Part shown: positions 54,543 through 64,000 of the stretch, in pieces | How positions within the stretch are numbered: the first letter of the stretch is position 1 | How the letters are laid out: each line of letters starts with the position of its first letter | Assembly: GCA_003667865.1 (NCBI GenBank) | Contig: CP033051.1 | Location: forward strand, 1,003,501 to 1,067,500 | Direction of reading: 5' to 3' | From: Rossellomorea marisflavi | GTDB lineage: Bacteria > Bacillota > Bacilli > Bacillales > Bacillaceae_B | Length of the DNA: 64,000 bases | Program-made: the position numbers and the translations under genes | Notes under the pieces: generated by a model | The model's input: the letters and a program-made list of their open reading frames with translations, nothing else | The model's database searches: none | Told to the model about the DNA's origin: nothing

Positions 54543-55643
54543 CTATACATTAAAGCGGAAATGAATAACATCTCCATCTTTAACGATATATTCTTTTCCT
54601 TCTAAACGAACTTTTCCAGCTTCTTTTGCAGCATTCATTGTGCCTGCAGCTACTAGATCATCATAGGATACCGTCTCAGCACGAATGAATCCTTTTTCAA
54701 AATCAGAATGGATAACTCCAGCACATTGTGGAGCTTTCATACCTAATCGGAATGTCCAAGCTCGAACTTCTTGAACACCTGCTGTAAAGTACGTTGCAAG
54801 TCCTAGAAGCGAGTATGCTGCCTTAATTAATTGATCTAATCCTGATTCCTCAATACCAAGCTCTTGAAGGAACATTGCTTTTTCTTCATCATCAAGCTCT
54901 GCAATTTCAGATTCAATCTTTGCACAAACCACAATAACTTCTGCTTCATCTTGTGCTGCAAATTCGCGAACCTTTGCTACATACTCATTTTCAGAAGGAT
55001 CGACAATATCCTCTTCACCAACATTTGCTACGTAAAGGACCGGCTTAATTGTTAATAAGTGAAGTCCTTTTACATATTTAGTTTGCTCTTCATTGAACTC
55101 AACCGTTCTAGCTGGTTTTTCGTTCTCAAAGGCCTCTTTTAATTTCGATAAAACTTCGAACTCAAATACAGCGTCTTTGTCTTTTTGTTTTGCTAACTTC
55201 TCTACTTTGCCAATACGCTTATCTACTGATTCTAGATCAGCAAGTATTAATTCTAGATTGATTACTTCAATATCTTCAATTGGATCTACTTTTCCAGCTA
55301 CGTGTGTAATATTGTCATCAGCAAAACAACGAACAACCTGACAAATGGCATCTACTTGACGAATATGGGAAAGGAATTTGTTTCCTAATCCTTCACCTTT
55401 ACTTGCACCTTTTACGATACCCGCAATATCAGTGAATTCAAATGCAGTAGGAACTGTCTTTTTAGGCTGTACGAGCTCTGTTAATTTATTTAAGCGTTGA
55501 TCTGGAACTTCTACAATCCCTACATTGGGATCAATTGTACAGAAAGGATAGTTAGCAGACTCTGCACCTGCTTTTGTAATAGCATTAAATAATGTAGACT
55601 TCCCTACGTTCGGCAACCCTACAATTCCAGCTGTTAAAGCCAT
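54543..55643 (-). CDS. ychF: Redox-regulated ATPase/GTPase YchF
   Basis: This 366-residue Obg-family P-loop protein has GLPNVGKSTLFNAIT (about 7-21), DIAGIVKGASKGEGLGN (switch II), a coiled-coil arm (about 125-190), and a C-terminal TGS domain (RLEGKEYIVKDGDVIHFRFN). YchF binds ATP as well as GTP and associates with ribosomes in stress responses. The start at 55643 (MALTAGIVG) matches the family length; a GTG three codons earlier overlaps the GAGGAG site. Confidence 0.96.
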   Translation of the reverse strand: MALTAGIVGLPNVGKSTLFNAITKAGAESANYPFCTIDPNVGIVEVPDQRLNKLTELVQPKKTVPTAFEFTDIAGIVKGASKGEGLGNKFLSHIRQVDAICQVVRCFADDNITHVAGKVDPIEDIEVINLELILADLESVDKRIGKVEKLAKQKDKDAVFEFEVLSKLKEAFENEKPARTVEFNEEQTKYVKGLHLLTIKPVLYVANVGEEDIVDPSENEYVAKVREFAAQDEAEVIVVCAKIESEIAELDDEEKAMFLQELGIEESGLDQLIKAAYSLLGLATYFTAGVQEVRAWTFRLGMKAPQCAGVIHSDFEKGFIRAETVSYDDLVAAGTMNAAKEAGKVRLEGKEYIVKDGDVIHFRFNV

Positions 55644-55927
55644 TATGGTCACTCCTCTTTTTACTAATCAAAATCGTATCTATCTAAAACTCTATGAACA
55701 CGAATTCGTATTTTTTTGGCGTATATAACCCTTCCCAATTATAGAGATAATGCTATAAAAAGACAAGTCAACTATATGGTTCATACAAGTTCATTCCATT
55801 GCGTTCCAGACACTCACTTTCCATAAAGAGGCAGCAGATCCTTTCCTCAATGACGCAAGAGTTGAGTGACTTCCGCTCTATTCGACTAAATCTTTATTCA
55901 TAGTAAACATGATTAACGATAGCAAAT

Positions 55928-55980
55928 AAAAAACCGAACTATAATGAGATAGATTCATGAACTATCACATTATAATTCGG
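55928..55980 (-). terminator. Terminator of the DUF951 gene
   Basis: On the minus strand CCGAATTATAATGTGATAG pairs with CTATCTCATTATAGTTCGG (one mismatch), a 19-bp stem with a run of six Ts. From here to 55644 no gene is supported. Confidence 0.93.
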
Positions 55981-56026
55981 ATTACCGTTAGCTGAAGTAC
56001 TTTATTTCCAGCATATCAATTAGTTT

Positions 56027-56224
56027 CTATTCCTCAGCACTCACAAGTACTTTTTTCATTTTTTTCGTAAAATCTTTTCTCGGAATAAGGACACTATGTT
56101 CACAGCCCTCACACTTTATTCGGATATCCATCCCAACTCGAATGATCTTCCAGCGGTTTACCCCACAAGGATGTTGCTTTTTCATTTCAACGATATCATT
56201 CATTTTGAATGTTTTTGGCTCCAT
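56027..56224 (-). CDS. yyzM: DUF951 small protein (YyzM-like)
   Basis: This 65-residue protein has NDIVEMKKQHPCGVNRWKII and IRCEGC-like KCEGCEHSVLIPRKDF; the cysteines suggest a small zinc-binding or OB-like domain. DUF951 proteins sit between ychF and mscS in many Firmicutes, as here. A role in nucleic acid binding has been proposed for the family but is not shown. A GGAAG-type site lies before the ATG, and the gene lies 42 bases after the mscS stop. Confidence 0.9.
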   Translation of the reverse strand: MEPKTFKMNDIVEMKKQHPCGVNRWKIIRVGMDIRIKCEGCEHSVLIPRKDFTKKMKKVLVSAEE

Positions 56225-56266
56225 AGTGATCTTCCTTTCTAATCAAATCATGACAATATTTATACG

Positions 56267-57178
56267 TTATTCTTCAAGTTTTTGCTGTTTTGCTTCTTTT
56301 ACATCTTGTGCCTGTTCATTTCTAGAATACATCACCATACGAGGGAATGGAATCTCAATTCCTTTGCTATCAAGACATAGCTTCACTTCTTTTCGGATTT
56401 GTCTTGCTACTGCCCAATGTTTCATTGGAGTTGTTTCAGCAATAATCCTCATCACAACATCTGATGCACCAAGAGTTTGCACTCCTAGTAGTTGCGGTGT
56501 TTCAGCTAGGTCTTCATACTTTGCTGGTAATGTTTCAATTAATTCTTGTATTACTTTTTCAGCTTCTTCTATATTTTCTTCATATGCGATACTAACGTCA
56601 ACAATGGCAATACTGTTATGGATGGAAAAGTTGGTCACCTCGGTGATATTCCCGTTTGGAAATATGTGTAATTCCCCTGTCCAGCTTTTAACTTTTGTTA
56701 TTCTTAGACCAATTTCCTCTACAAATCCTTCATTATTGTTTATACGAACATAGTCACCTACTGAAAATTGGTCCTCAAAAATAATAAAGAAACCTGTAAT
56801 CACGTCTCGAACTAGATTTTGAGCACCAAAACCAACAGCTAATCCTACAATCCCTGCTCCAGCTATGAGTCCTTTTACATCAATAGTAAGTGTCGATAGG
56901 ATCATGACAATAATTATAAAGTAGATTACGTATGTGATAACATTTTCTAATAATTTTAATAGTGTTGCTTCTCTTCTCTCCGAAACTTTTAATGGAGTTC
57001 TAGCACGTACTTTGAACATATTCCGAACAGCGGCTTTTAAAACGCGAATAATGATAAATCCAAGCACTAAAATCGCAATAATTTTAAAAATGCCTTCCCC
57101 TATCCCAAGCCAAACTTGTTCACTTGATATACTATCCCAAATAACATCATTCCAGAATTTCTTTATCGTGTCAGTCAT
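56267..57178 (-). CDS. mscS: Small-conductance mechanosensitive channel (MscS)
   Basis: This protein of about 303 residues has three transmembrane helices; the last lines the pore (IAGAGIVGLAVGFGAQNLVR, glycine/alanine-rich TM3), followed by the beta domain (QFSVGDYVRINNNEGFVEEI) and an alpha/beta C-terminal domain. It opens under membrane tension to release solutes on osmotic downshock. The ATG at 57178 is 8 bases after GGAG; GTG/ATG codons just upstream are too close. It is in its usual place next to yyaC. Confidence 0.93.
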   Translation of the reverse strand: MTDTIKKFWNDVIWDSISSEQVWLGIGEGIFKIIAILVLGFIIIRVLKAAVRNMFKVRARTPLKVSERREATLLKLLENVITYVIYFIIIVMILSTLTIDVKGLIAGAGIVGLAVGFGAQNLVRDVITGFFIIFEDQFSVGDYVRINNNEGFVEEIGLRITKVKSWTGELHIFPNGNITEVTNFSIHNSIAIVDVSIAYEENIEEAEKVIQELIETLPAKYEDLAETPQLLGVQTLGASDVVMRIIAETTPMKHWAVARQIRKEVKLCLDSKGIEIPFPRMVMYSRNEQAQDVKEAKQQKLEE

Positions 57179-57362
57179 TGTCATCACTCCAACCTAGACG
57201 GTATCTTATACGTTATTTTACATCCAAACATTACTCTTCACCATGTATTTGTTCTCCTAGCAAAAACTTAATTTCTTATTTTACCAATTTACCTTACAAC
57301 TTATGTATAGATTCAAAAGTTTATCCGTATACTGTTAGTACTAGTCTAAAGGAGTGGAAGCA

Positions 57363-57983
57363 ATGAATCTAAAAAAAGGTTTCTTTGAGCGGAAAGTTGA
57401 ATCAGAAAAAATTGATCATTTAGATGAACGAGCAACGTATAAGATGTCCGCTCAATTATTATCTATGCTTCCAAGTGGAATAAAAGCAAGACCCATAGTC
57501 TTTGTTTGCATTGGCACAGATCGTTCAACAGGTGATTCTCTCGGACCATTAATCGGTACACTATTAAGTGAAAGAAGACAAGATAGCTTCCTAGTCTATG
57601 GTACATTAGAAGATCCCATTCATGCAGTTAATTTACAAGAAAAACTAGAAGAAATTCATCAAAAACATCACAATCCCTTTATCATCGGTATAGATGCTTG
57701 CTTAGGTAGGCTAAAAAGTGTTGGTACCATTCAGCTTAACGAAGGACCTTTAAAGCCAGGTGCTGGCGTAAATAAGGAGCTTCCTGATGTTGGAGAAATG
57801 CATATTACCGGTATTGTAAATGTAAGTGGGTTTATGGAATTCTTCGTACTTCAGAACACTCGCTTAAGCCTTGTCATGAAAATGGCTAAAACCATTGTTG
57901 ATGGCATTATGATTACGAGCCGTTCGTACGAAAGAAGAGAGCGACTCCTGTCTCTAGACTTACAAAAAGAAATGAATTCATAA
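57363..57983 (+). CDS. yyaC: YyaC-family sporulation protein
   Basis: This 206-residue protein is homologous to the germination-protease (GPR) fold: IVFVCIGTDRSTGDSLGPLI, IGIDACLGRLKSVGTIQL, and HITGIVNVSGFMEFFVLQNT. YyaC is expressed in the forespore in B. subtilis, but its substrate is uncertain. AAGGAG lies 8 bases before the ATG at 57363; an earlier GTG overlaps that site. It is the only plus-strand gene in this block, convergent with the DUF554 gene, with a shared terminator. Confidence 0.93.
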   Translation: MNLKKGFFERKVESEKIDHLDERATYKMSAQLLSMLPSGIKARPIVFVCIGTDRSTGDSLGPLIGTLLSERRQDSFLVYGTLEDPIHAVNLQEKLEEIHQKHHNPFIIGIDACLGRLKSVGTIQLNEGPLKPGAGVNKELPDVGEMHITGIVNVSGFMEFFVLQNTRLSLVMKMAKTIVDGIMITSRSYERRERLLSLDLQKEMNS

Positions 57984-57987
57984 TACG

Positions 57988-58024
57988 AGGGTGCCTCAAA
58001 GTTATTTGAGACACCCTTTTCTTT
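57988..58024. terminator. Terminator between yyaC and the DUF554 gene
   Basis: AGGGTGCCTCAAA and TTTGAGACACCCT form a stem with one mismatch, followed by TTTCTTTTG on the plus strand. A-rich flanks are weaker on the other side. Confidence 0.88.
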
Positions 58025-58026
58025 TG

Positions 58027-58740
58027 CTATACAATCTTTTCATATCCGACAATAATTCCAACAATAGCAGCGACAATGATAATACCTGGCAACAGGTTCG
58101 CAACACGTATCTTTGTAATTCCTACTAGATTTAATCCAATAGCAAAGATCATAATTCCTCCAGTCGCTGTCATCTCTGCTATAAACATATTCATAACATC
58201 TTCTGGGATCCAGCGGTTAATTTGTGTTGCAAAAAGAGCAATAGATCCCTGATATAGCATGACTGGAATGGCAGAGAACATAACCCCAATGCCAAGAGTT
58301 GTTGTTAAAATAACGGACGTAAAACCATCAATAATTGACTTTGTTAATAATACATCATGATCGCCACGAATCCCACTATCTAAAGCACCTATAATCGCCA
58401 TAGCACCAATTACGAAAATTAATGTAGCGGTTACGAAGCCTTGTGAAATGCTTGTTTCATTTTTCGATCCAATTTTACGTTCAATCCAATTCCCTAAAGA
58501 ATTCAATCGATCCTCTAATCCCATCCACTCTCCAAGGGCTGCACCCAGAGCCAAGCTAATAATAACAATTAAAAAATTCTCACTCTTCAGTCCCATGTCC
58601 AAGCCTAGAACCATGACAGCAAGTCCAATGGCTTTAAGAACAGTCCCTTTCATCTCTTCTGGTATGCGATGAAGTAACTTCCCAATAAGGGTACCGATGA
58701 TTATACACACTCCATTAATAATCGTTCCGAAAAGTACCAT
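58027..58740 (-). CDS. DUF554 membrane protein
   Basis: This 237-residue integral membrane protein has about seven transmembrane helices. It starts MVLFGTIINGVCIIIGTLIG and contains LGAALGEWMGLEDRLNSLGN and TATLIFVIGAMAIIGALDSG, typical of the DUF554 (YqgA/YdfK) family. Its function is unknown; it is often described as a possible transporter. It lies between yyaC and parB. The 58741-58966 gap upstream shows no gene. Confidence 0.9.
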   Translation of the reverse strand: MVLFGTIINGVCIIIGTLIGKLLHRIPEEMKGTVLKAIGLAVMVLGLDMGLKSENFLIVIISLALGAALGEWMGLEDRLNSLGNWIERKIGSKNETSISQGFVTATLIFVIGAMAIIGALDSGIRGDHDVLLTKSIIDGFTSVILTTTLGIGVMFSAIPVMLYQGSIALFATQINRWIPEDVMNMFIAEMTATGGIMIFAIGLNLVGITKIRVANLLPGIIIVAAIVGIIVGYEKIV

Positions 58741-58966
58741 ATTTATCCCCTTTATTCGATTGCCGAAATGTTTTTATATAAAATACCATGAAAAGTAACA
58801 GAATCATATAGTTTTTAAAGAGAAATTTTCTAGTAATTTATACCCTACTATTTTCTGAGCACAATCTTACTTGCAAATAGGGATCATAACAAAGAATTTA
58901 TACCGCTAATCTGGTTGTGCATAAAGCTCTTAATTCTATCCTAAGTAACAACCTAATACGCAATAA

Positions 58967-59008
58967 TAAAAAAACTTTCGTCAAAAGCAACTCGCTTTCA
59001 ACGAAAGT
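58967..59008 (-). terminator. Terminator of parAB
   Basis: On the minus strand ACTTTCGTTGAAAGC pairs with GCTTTTGACGAAAGT (one mismatch) around GAGTT and is followed by TTTTTTATT. Confidence 0.93.
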
Positions 59009-59013
59009 ATGAA

Positions 59014-59856
59014 TTAATATTTACCAAACAATTCTAAAAGGCGTTCTAAATCTTCATTTGAGAAGAACTCAATCTCGATTTTCCCTTTTTTCTTTGATTG
59101 TTTTATGCTAACCGTTGTACCAAATCGTTCGCGTAGAATATTTTCTTGTTCTTTAATGAAAATATCTTTTGGTTTATCTTTTTTTGTTTCACGTGGAACA
59201 TTTTCATTTAAGTCTTGGATAAGCTTTTCAAGTTGTCTAACATTCAATGACTCTTTTAATAGCTTGTTCACAAGAAATTGAAGATGATCTTTTCGTTTAA
59301 GCCCCAATAAAGCTCGACCATGCCCCATTGATAGCTTTCCTTCAGTAATTAACTCCTGAACAGCTGGCGGCAGTGAAAGAAGGCGGATATGGTTTGCAAT
59401 ATGTGGTCTTGATTTCCCAAGACGCTTTGCTAGCTCCTCTTGTGTAAGCTTTAGCTTTTCCATCAGCATCTGGTAAGCCGCGCCCTCTTCAATTGGAGTT
59501 AAATCCTCTCTTTGAAGGTTTTCCAGCACTGCTAATTCCATCATTTTGTGGTCATTTAACTCTCTTACAACAACAGGTACTTTCTCTAGTTTTGCTGCTT
59601 TGGCCGCACGGTAACGTCTTTCCCCTACCACAATTTCATAGCCTTTTATTGTTTTTCTTACAATAATCGGTTGAAGAATGCCATGCTCTTCAATAGACTG
59701 CTTTAACTCTTCTATCGCTTCAGCTGTGAAGATTTTTCTAGGCTGATAGGGATTTGGTCTAATATCTTTCACTGAAATTTCTTGAACTGTTTCTTCATTT
59801 TGCGCTTCAACGTTAGCAAATAGTGCATTGATGCCTTTACCTAAACCTTTAGCCAT
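59014..59856 (-). CDS. parB: Chromosome partition protein ParB (Spo0J)
   Basis: This 280-residue CTPase ParB has an N-terminal nucleotide fold (IRPNPYQPRKIF, ENLQREDLTPIEEG, with GERRYRAAK binding CTP), a central helix-turn-helix for parS (LTQEELAKRLGKSRPHIANH) and a C-terminal dimer domain. It loads at parS, slides as a clamp, recruits condensin and controls Soj activity in replication and sporulation. Its start overlaps the parA stop by 8 bases. The gene contains its own parS site at 59185-59200. Confidence 0.97.
   Translation of the reverse strand: MAKGLGKGINALFANVEAQNEETVQEISVKDIRPNPYQPRKIFTAEAIEELKQSIEEHGILQPIIVRKTIKGYEIVVGERRYRAAKAAKLEKVPVVVRELNDHKMMELAVLENLQREDLTPIEEGAAYQMLMEKLKLTQEELAKRLGKSRPHIANHIRLLSLPPAVQELITEGKLSMGHGRALLGLKRKDHLQFLVNKLLKESLNVRQLEKLIQDLNENVPRETKKDKPKDIFIKEQENILRERFGTTVSIKQSKKKGKIEIEFFSNEDLERLLELFGKY
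59185..59200. promoter_or_regulatory. parS site inside parB
   Basis: TGTTTCACGTGGAACA is the reverse complement of the well known parS in B. subtilis spo0J, and lies in the same gene. Confidence 0.92.
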
Positions 59857-60610
59857 TCGACACCACTTCCTTTGCTAAATCTAAATACACTTCTGCACCT
59901 CTTGATTTAGAATCGTAGATGATTATTGGCTCTCCATGACTTGGAGCTTCACTGAGTCGAATGTTACGCGGAATAATTGTACGATACACTTTATCCTGAA
60001 AGTATTTCTTAACTTCTTCTATAACTTGTAAACCTAAGTTTGTTCGAGCATCAAGCATTGTGAGTAGAACACCATCAATCATTAGATCGTGATTTAAGTG
60101 CTTTTGTACAAGCCTTACTGTACTTAATAATTGACTTAATCCTTCAAGTGCATAGAATTCACACTGAACAGGAATGATTACAGAGTCTGATGCGGTTAGT
60201 GCATTAATGGTTAAGAGACCTAAAGAAGGCGGACAATCGATGATAATGTAGTCATATTCATCCTTTACTTTCTCTAGTGCTCTTTTTAAGCGAACTTCTC
60301 TCGATATTGTAGGCACTAGCTCAATTTCAGCACCTGCTAATGAAATAGTAGCAGGAACAACAGAAAGATTCTCTACATTTGTTGGTATTACAGTGTCCTT
60401 AACATCCAAGTCTTCAACTAAGATGTCATATATACACTGTTGTACATCCCCTTTTTCAATGCCTACTCCACTTGTAGCATTTCCTTGAGGATCGATATCA
60501 ACAAGAAGAACCTTTTTGCCTATGTATGCTAAACAAGCCCCTAAATTAACAGAGGTTGTTGTTTTCCCTACTCCACCCTTTTGATTGGTTACGGCAATAA
60601 TTCTGCCCAA
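59849..60610 (-). CDS. parA: Chromosome partition ATPase ParA (Soj)
   Basis: This 253-residue ParA/MinD ATPase has a deviant Walker A KGGVGKTTT (residues 11-19), DIDPQGNATSG and DCPPSLGLLT. It dimerises on DNA with ATP and, in Bacillus, also regulates DnaA. I use the TTG at 60610 (encoding MGRIIAVTNQ), which gives the same length as B. subtilis Soj and has AGGTG 6 bases upstream; a GTG three codons earlier overlaps that site. It overlaps parB. Confidence 0.97.
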   Translation of the reverse strand: MGRIIAVTNQKGGVGKTTTSVNLGACLAYIGKKVLLVDIDPQGNATSGVGIEKGDVQQCIYDILVEDLDVKDTVIPTNVENLSVVPATISLAGAEIELVPTISREVRLKRALEKVKDEYDYIIIDCPPSLGLLTINALTASDSVIIPVQCEFYALEGLSQLLSTVRLVQKHLNHDLMIDGVLLTMLDARTNLGLQVIEEVKKYFQDKVYRTIIPRNIRLSEAPSHGEPIIIYDSKSRGAEVYLDLAKEVVSNG

Positions 60611-60899
60611 GGTTGTCACCTACCTTTTGACTTCCTATTTCTCGTCTATACGATTCACGTATTCTCTTATTTTATCAAAATATGAAAGAAATTGTCTTGA
60701 AATATAAAAAAATCCCATTTCCAATTTCTTTTACTACTAATGAACCACTGGGAAAACGTTGATTTTCCGTGATTTCATGTGCTACTTTTTTCAAAATAGG
60801 AATTATTTCCTCTGATTAACTCTGGCCTGTCTTAAAGAAGGTCTTCCCACTTTCGTTCATGCTATTCAATACAATAGAGAATAATGGTTCAATACGCAA
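60611..60899. other. Intergenic region between noc and parA
   Basis: This holds the parAB promoter (minus strand), not defined here, and A/T-rich sequence. No gene is supported. The noc terminator marks its right edge. Confidence 0.4.
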
Positions 60900-60940
60900 C
60901 AAAAAAGTGAGAAACTTAGATTCTCTGGTTTCTCACTAAA
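60900..60940 (-). terminator. Terminator of noc
   Basis: On the minus strand AGTGAGAAAC and GTTTCTCACT form a 10-bp perfect stem followed by TTTTTTG. Confidence 0.92.
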
Positions 60941-60946
60941 GCGAAT

Positions 60947-61843
60947 TTATTTTTTCGTTTTTGGGATTTTTATAGTAAATTGATAGAACTCTTCATGTTC
61001 TTCTTCTTCGGCATCGAGCTTTATACCACTATCTGTTACCATTGAAAGTGATTGACGGATCGTATTAACAGCAATTCTCATGTCTTTACTAAAAGCCTTT
61101 CTTTGTGGCTTTGGCTTTTTCACGGATTGCTCTAACAGGTTTACAACCCGATCTTCCGTTTGCTTGACATTTAAATTTTTGTCTATAATCTCAGTTAAAA
61201 GCTTAACTTGCTTTTCAGGATTCTTTAATGGAATAAGTGCTCGTGCATGACGCTCTGTTATTGATTTATCCAAGAGCGCATTTTGAATTTCCTCAGGCAG
61301 TTTAAGAAGACGAAGCTTGTTCGCAACTGTTGATTGACCTTTTCCTAAACGTTGTGCTAATGCTTCTTGAGTTAAATTATGTAACTCTAGTAATTTCCCG
61401 TACGCCATTGCTTCTTCAATAGGCGATAGTTCCTCACGTTGAAGGTTCTCAATCAAAGCAACCGAGGCTGTTTCGGTATCATTCATATTTTTTACAATAG
61501 CAGGAACGGTAGTCCATCCAAGTTTTTGAACGGCACGGAAACGTCTTTCCCCAGCAATAATTTCAAACTTTTCTTCATCATACTCACGAACCACAATGGG
61601 TTGTATAATACCGTGTGTATGAATGGTACGAGACAGCTCTTCTATCTTCTCTTCATTAAAAATCGTTCGTGGTTGAAAGCGATTGGGAACAATTTGAGTC
61701 AGTTCTATATTCTTAACTTCCTCATTGATAATCTTTTCATCCTGGTCTTGAAGAAGATCGATTTGTTGTTGGTCTTGTTGCTGCTGTTCAGTATTTTCTT
61801 CTTTTTCTCCTATTCCAAAAAGACGAGAGAATGGATGCTTCAT
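60947..61843 (-). CDS. noc: Nucleoid occlusion protein Noc
   Basis: This 298-residue ParB paralogue has a short N-terminal amphipathic segment ([16 protein letters not shown]) that binds membrane in Noc, a glutamine-rich linker, the ParB-like CTP domain ([26 protein letters not shown]), a helix-turn-helix ([20 protein letters not shown]) and a C-terminal dimer domain. It stops the division ring from forming over the chromosome. It lies between rsmG and parA as in B. subtilis. The membrane helix and the KGQSTVANK recognition helix separate it from ParB. Confidence 0.96.
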   Translation of the reverse strand: MKHPFSRLFGIGEKEENTEQQQQDQQQIDLLQDQDEKIINEEVKNIELTQIVPNRFQPRTIFNEEKIEELSRTIHTHGIIQPIVVREYDEEKFEIIAGERRFRAVQKLGWTTVPAIVKNMNDTETASVALIENLQREELSPIEEAMAYGKLLELHNLTQEALAQRLGKGQSTVANKLRLLKLPEEIQNALLDKSITERHARALIPLKNPEKQVKLLTEIIDKNLNVKQTEDRVVNLLEQSVKKPKPQRKAFSKDMRIAVNTIRQSLSMVTDSGIKLDAEEEEHEEFYQFTIKIPKTKK

Positions 61844-62051
61844 CTCTTGACACCACCTTTTAGGTAAAACTCCCTATAACATACTTATTCTCTAAAATAT
61901 GACAAGTTCCTGCCTTCTACTAGACATTGTCGAACAATATCATGCACATATAACACTAGAAAGCCATCATTTTTCAATTTTCTCGTTTTCTCTTATATCT
62001 ATTTTACCATGATATATAGAAAACGGAAAATGTATTATTGTAAATTTACAA

Positions 62052-62768
62052 TTATTCTAAAGGCATTTTATTCGGAGTCCCTGGCTTTCTTGGGTATTTA
62101 TTCGGGGTTTCCTTCACCTTTTTAATGACAATAATATTGCGTTCACTTTCTTCAAAAGGCAAGTGGAAGGAATGCGTTTTTTCCGTTTTCCCGCCAAGAG
62201 TAGAAATCGCTTTCTTTCCAGTGGATACTTCTTCATTTGCACTAGATCCTTTTAATGCAACGAATAGGCCATCCTTTTTGACTAATGGTAAACAAAGCTC
62301 ACTTAATACAGACATTCTTGCTACCGCTCTTGCTGTAACAAGATCATACTGCTCTCGATGCTCTTTATTTTTTGCAAATGTCTCTGCACGATCATGGTAA
62401 AAGTGTGTATCCGTTAACCCTAATTGTGTTGAAAGATGGTCTAAGAAAGAGATTCTTTTGTTTAAAGAATCTACTATACTCACCTTTAACTGTGGAAAAC
62501 ATATTTTTATTGGAAGACTTGGAAATCCTGCTCCCGCTCCAACATCACAGAGAGAAAGCGGCTTAGTAAAATCAACAAAAAATGCGGCACTGATGCTGTC
62601 ATAGAAATGCTTTAAATATACATCCTCTTGATCCGTAATGGCTGTTAGATTCATTTTTTCGTTCCATTCTACTAGGATCTTATAATAGGCATCAAATTGT
62701 TCTAATTGTTCTGGAGAAAGGGAAATCCCTTTCTCCTCTAACATTTCTTGAAACTGACTAACATTCAT
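62052..62768 (-). CDS. rsmG: 16S rRNA (guanine-527 N7)-methyltransferase RsmG
   Basis: This 238-residue class I methyltransferase has the SAM motif [17 protein letters not shown] and the RsmG pattern [20 protein letters not shown]. It methylates G527 of 16S rRNA; loss gives low-level streptomycin resistance. It is downstream of mnmG by 26 bases and probably in the same transcript. It is full length. Confidence 0.97.
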   Translation of the reverse strand: MNVSQFQEMLEEKGISLSPEQLEQFDAYYKILVEWNEKMNLTAITDQEDVYLKHFYDSISAAFFVDFTKPLSLCDVGAGAGFPSLPIKICFPQLKVSIVDSLNKRISFLDHLSTQLGLTDTHFYHDRAETFAKNKEHREQYDLVTARAVARMSVLSELCLPLVKKDGLFVALKGSSANEEVSTGKKAISTLGGKTEKTHSFHLPFEESERNIIVIKKVKETPNKYPRKPGTPNKMPLE

Positions 62769-62794
62769 CGTTTCTTCTTCAACCTTTCTACGGT

Positions 62795-64000
62795 CTATTC
62801 ATCACCAGACACTCGAGCAATTTTCCCTTGTTCAATATAAACAAGCAAAATCGAAATATCAGCAGGGTTAACTCCTGAAATTCTTGAAGCCTGTGCTAAT
62901 GATAATGGACGAACTTCTTTTAATTTCTGGCGTGCTTCTGATGCTAAACTGTTGATGGCATCATAATCAATATCTTCTGGAATACGTTTTGTTTCCATTT
63001 TTCTCATTTTATCTACTTGCTGAAGAGATTTTTCGATGTATCCTTCATACTTTGTCTGAATTTCCACTTGTTCTTCAACATCTGGATGTAACTCAACTTC
63101 ACTAGGAGCTAACTTTTTAATATGACTGTAATTCATTTCAGGACGTTTTAGAAGATCATACGCCAAAATGCCGTCCTTTAATTCGCTTCCACCCGCTTCA
63201 CGAATTAGTTCTTGTGTTTCTACATTTGGCTTAATGCGGATCTCTTGTAGACGTTGCTTTTCTTGCTCGATTGCTTCTTTTTTGGCATTAAAGGATTGAT
63301 AGCGTTCTTCTTTAATTAATCCAATTTTATAACCGATATCTGTTAGTCGAAGGTCTGCGTTATCATGACGTAACAGCAAACGGTATTCTGCTCTTGATGT
63401 TAATAATCGGTATGGTTCGTTTGTTCCTTTTGTCACTAAGTCATCAATTAATACACCAATATAAGCATCTGACCTACTTAAAATCACTTCATCTTTGCCA
63501 AGAGCACGACATGCTGCATTAATTCCAGCCATAAGCCCTTGACCAGCTGCCTCTTCATAACCGGATGTTCCGTTTATTTGTCCAGCTGTATAAAGGTTGG
63601 TGATTTTCTTTGTCTCTAGTGTTGGCCAAAGCTGTGTAGGGACGATTGAATCATACTCAATCGCATATCCGGCACGCATTAATTGCGCTTTTTCTAATCC
63701 AGGAATGGTATTTAAAATTCTTCTTTGAACATCTTCCGGTAGGCTCGTTGATAATCCTTGAACATACACCTCTTGCGTGTTTCTACCTTCTGGCTCTAAG
63801 AAGATTTGATGTCTTGGTTTATCATGAAAACGAACGACCTTATCTTCAATAGATGGACAATATCTCGGACCTGTTCCCTTAATCATTCCAGAGTACATTG
63901 GAGAACGATGAAGATTGTCATCAATCAGTTGATGTGTTGATTCATTTGTATACGTTAACCAGCATGGAAGCTGATCTGTTATATATTTTGTTGTTTCATA
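62795..64000 (-). CDS. mnmG: tRNA uridine-5-carboxymethylaminomethyl modification enzyme MnmG (GidA), C-terminal part
   Basis: About 401 C-terminal residues are present; the frame stays open to the window edge, so the N-terminal FAD domain is outside. Visible motifs are [33 protein letters not shown] (FAD-binding region), and [20 protein letters not shown], followed by the helical C-terminal domain. With MnmE it makes the cmnm5 modification at wobble U34 of several tRNAs. It is followed by rsmG. The next genes expected upstream are mnmE, jag, yidC, rnpA and rpmH, leading to dnaA and oriC. Confidence 0.97.
   Translation of the reverse strand, partial: YETTKYITDQLPCWLTYTNESTHQLIDDNLHRSPMYSGMIKGTGPRYCPSIEDKVVRFHDKPRHQIFLEPEGRNTQEVYVQGLSTSLPEDVQRRILNTIPGLEKAQLMRAGYAIEYDSIVPTQLWPTLETKKITNLYTAGQINGTSGYEEAAGQGLMAGINAACRALGKDEVILSRSDAYIGVLIDDLVTKGTNEPYRLLTSRAEYRLLLRHDNADLRLTDIGYKIGLIKEERYQSFNAKKEAIEQEKQRLQEIRIKPNVETQELIREAGGSELKDGILAYDLLKRPEMNYSHIKKLAPSEVELHPDVEEQVEIQTKYEGYIEKSLQQVDKMRKMETKRIPEDIDYDAINSLASEARQKLKEVRPLSLAQASRISGVNPADISILLVYIEQGKIARVSGDE

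Overview
The window is AT-rich chromosomal DNA from an endospore-forming member of the Bacillaceae. Evidence for this is the walRKHIJ block, the spo0J/soj/noc block, yyaC, a CotY/CotZ-type coat protein, a sporulation-type histidine kinase, Zur-, Fur- and PurR-type operators, and parS sites. The right third (about 33.3-64 kb) follows the conserved gene order just left of oriC, read on the minus strand: mnmG, rsmG, noc, parA, parB, a DUF554 protein, yyaC (plus strand), mscS, a DUF951 protein, ychF, rpsF, ssb, rpsR, yybS, gdpP, rplI, dnaB, purA, three tRNAs, an M23 peptidase, walR, walK, walH, walI, walJ, an HtrA-type protease, a CxxH/CxxC protein and rlmH. The replication origin should lie just beyond position 64000. 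Three parS sites and a DnaA-box cluster are embedded in this block.

The left part is accessory. 1-6 kb: end of a DUF6044 membrane protein, a Zur-controlled pair of zinc-independent ribosomal proteins (S14 and L31 paralogues), and a Fur-controlled siderophore ABC transporter (binding lipoprotein, two FecCD permeases, ATPase). 6.3-17.1 kb: a divergent carbohydrate locus. Minus strand: binding lipoprotein, two CUT1 permeases, esterase, LacI regulator. Plus strand: GH3 beta-glucosidase and a 1111-residue GH94 phosphorylase. The gene set matches loci for beta-1,2-glucooligosaccharides, and LacI-type operators plus a cre site lie in the divergent region. 17.7-24.3 kb: a TetR/MFS efflux pair, an orphan KinB-like kinase, a coat/exosporium protein, the DbpA RNA helicase behind a tiny overlapping leader ORF, and a small unknown gene.

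24.6-28.5 kb is a five-gene minus-strand operon: DUF4178, PspA, a DUF4247 lipoprotein, DUF350, and a membrane-anchored aminopropyltransferase. It looks like a membrane-associated system of unknown job. A VOC-fold gene follows.

29.4-33.4 kb is the most unusual part. An approximately 3.95 kb segment inserted at the 3' end of rlmH is bounded by near-identical 21-bp direct repeats. Both repeats encode the last RlmH residues GEPYHK and the stop. That is the layout of SCC elements in staphylococci. It carries a three-gene operon of unrecognised proteins (soluble, two-TM membrane, soluble), a decayed large serine recombinase split into two inverted pieces, and the 3' half of a tRNA-Arg(CCT).

Other structural oddities are a 145-bp tandem repeat that copies the 5' part of tRNA-Phe twice, a GC-rich dispersed-type repeat near 45.5 kb, and a nested four-copy inverted repeat near 54.2 kb. 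No rRNA and no CRISPR array was seen.
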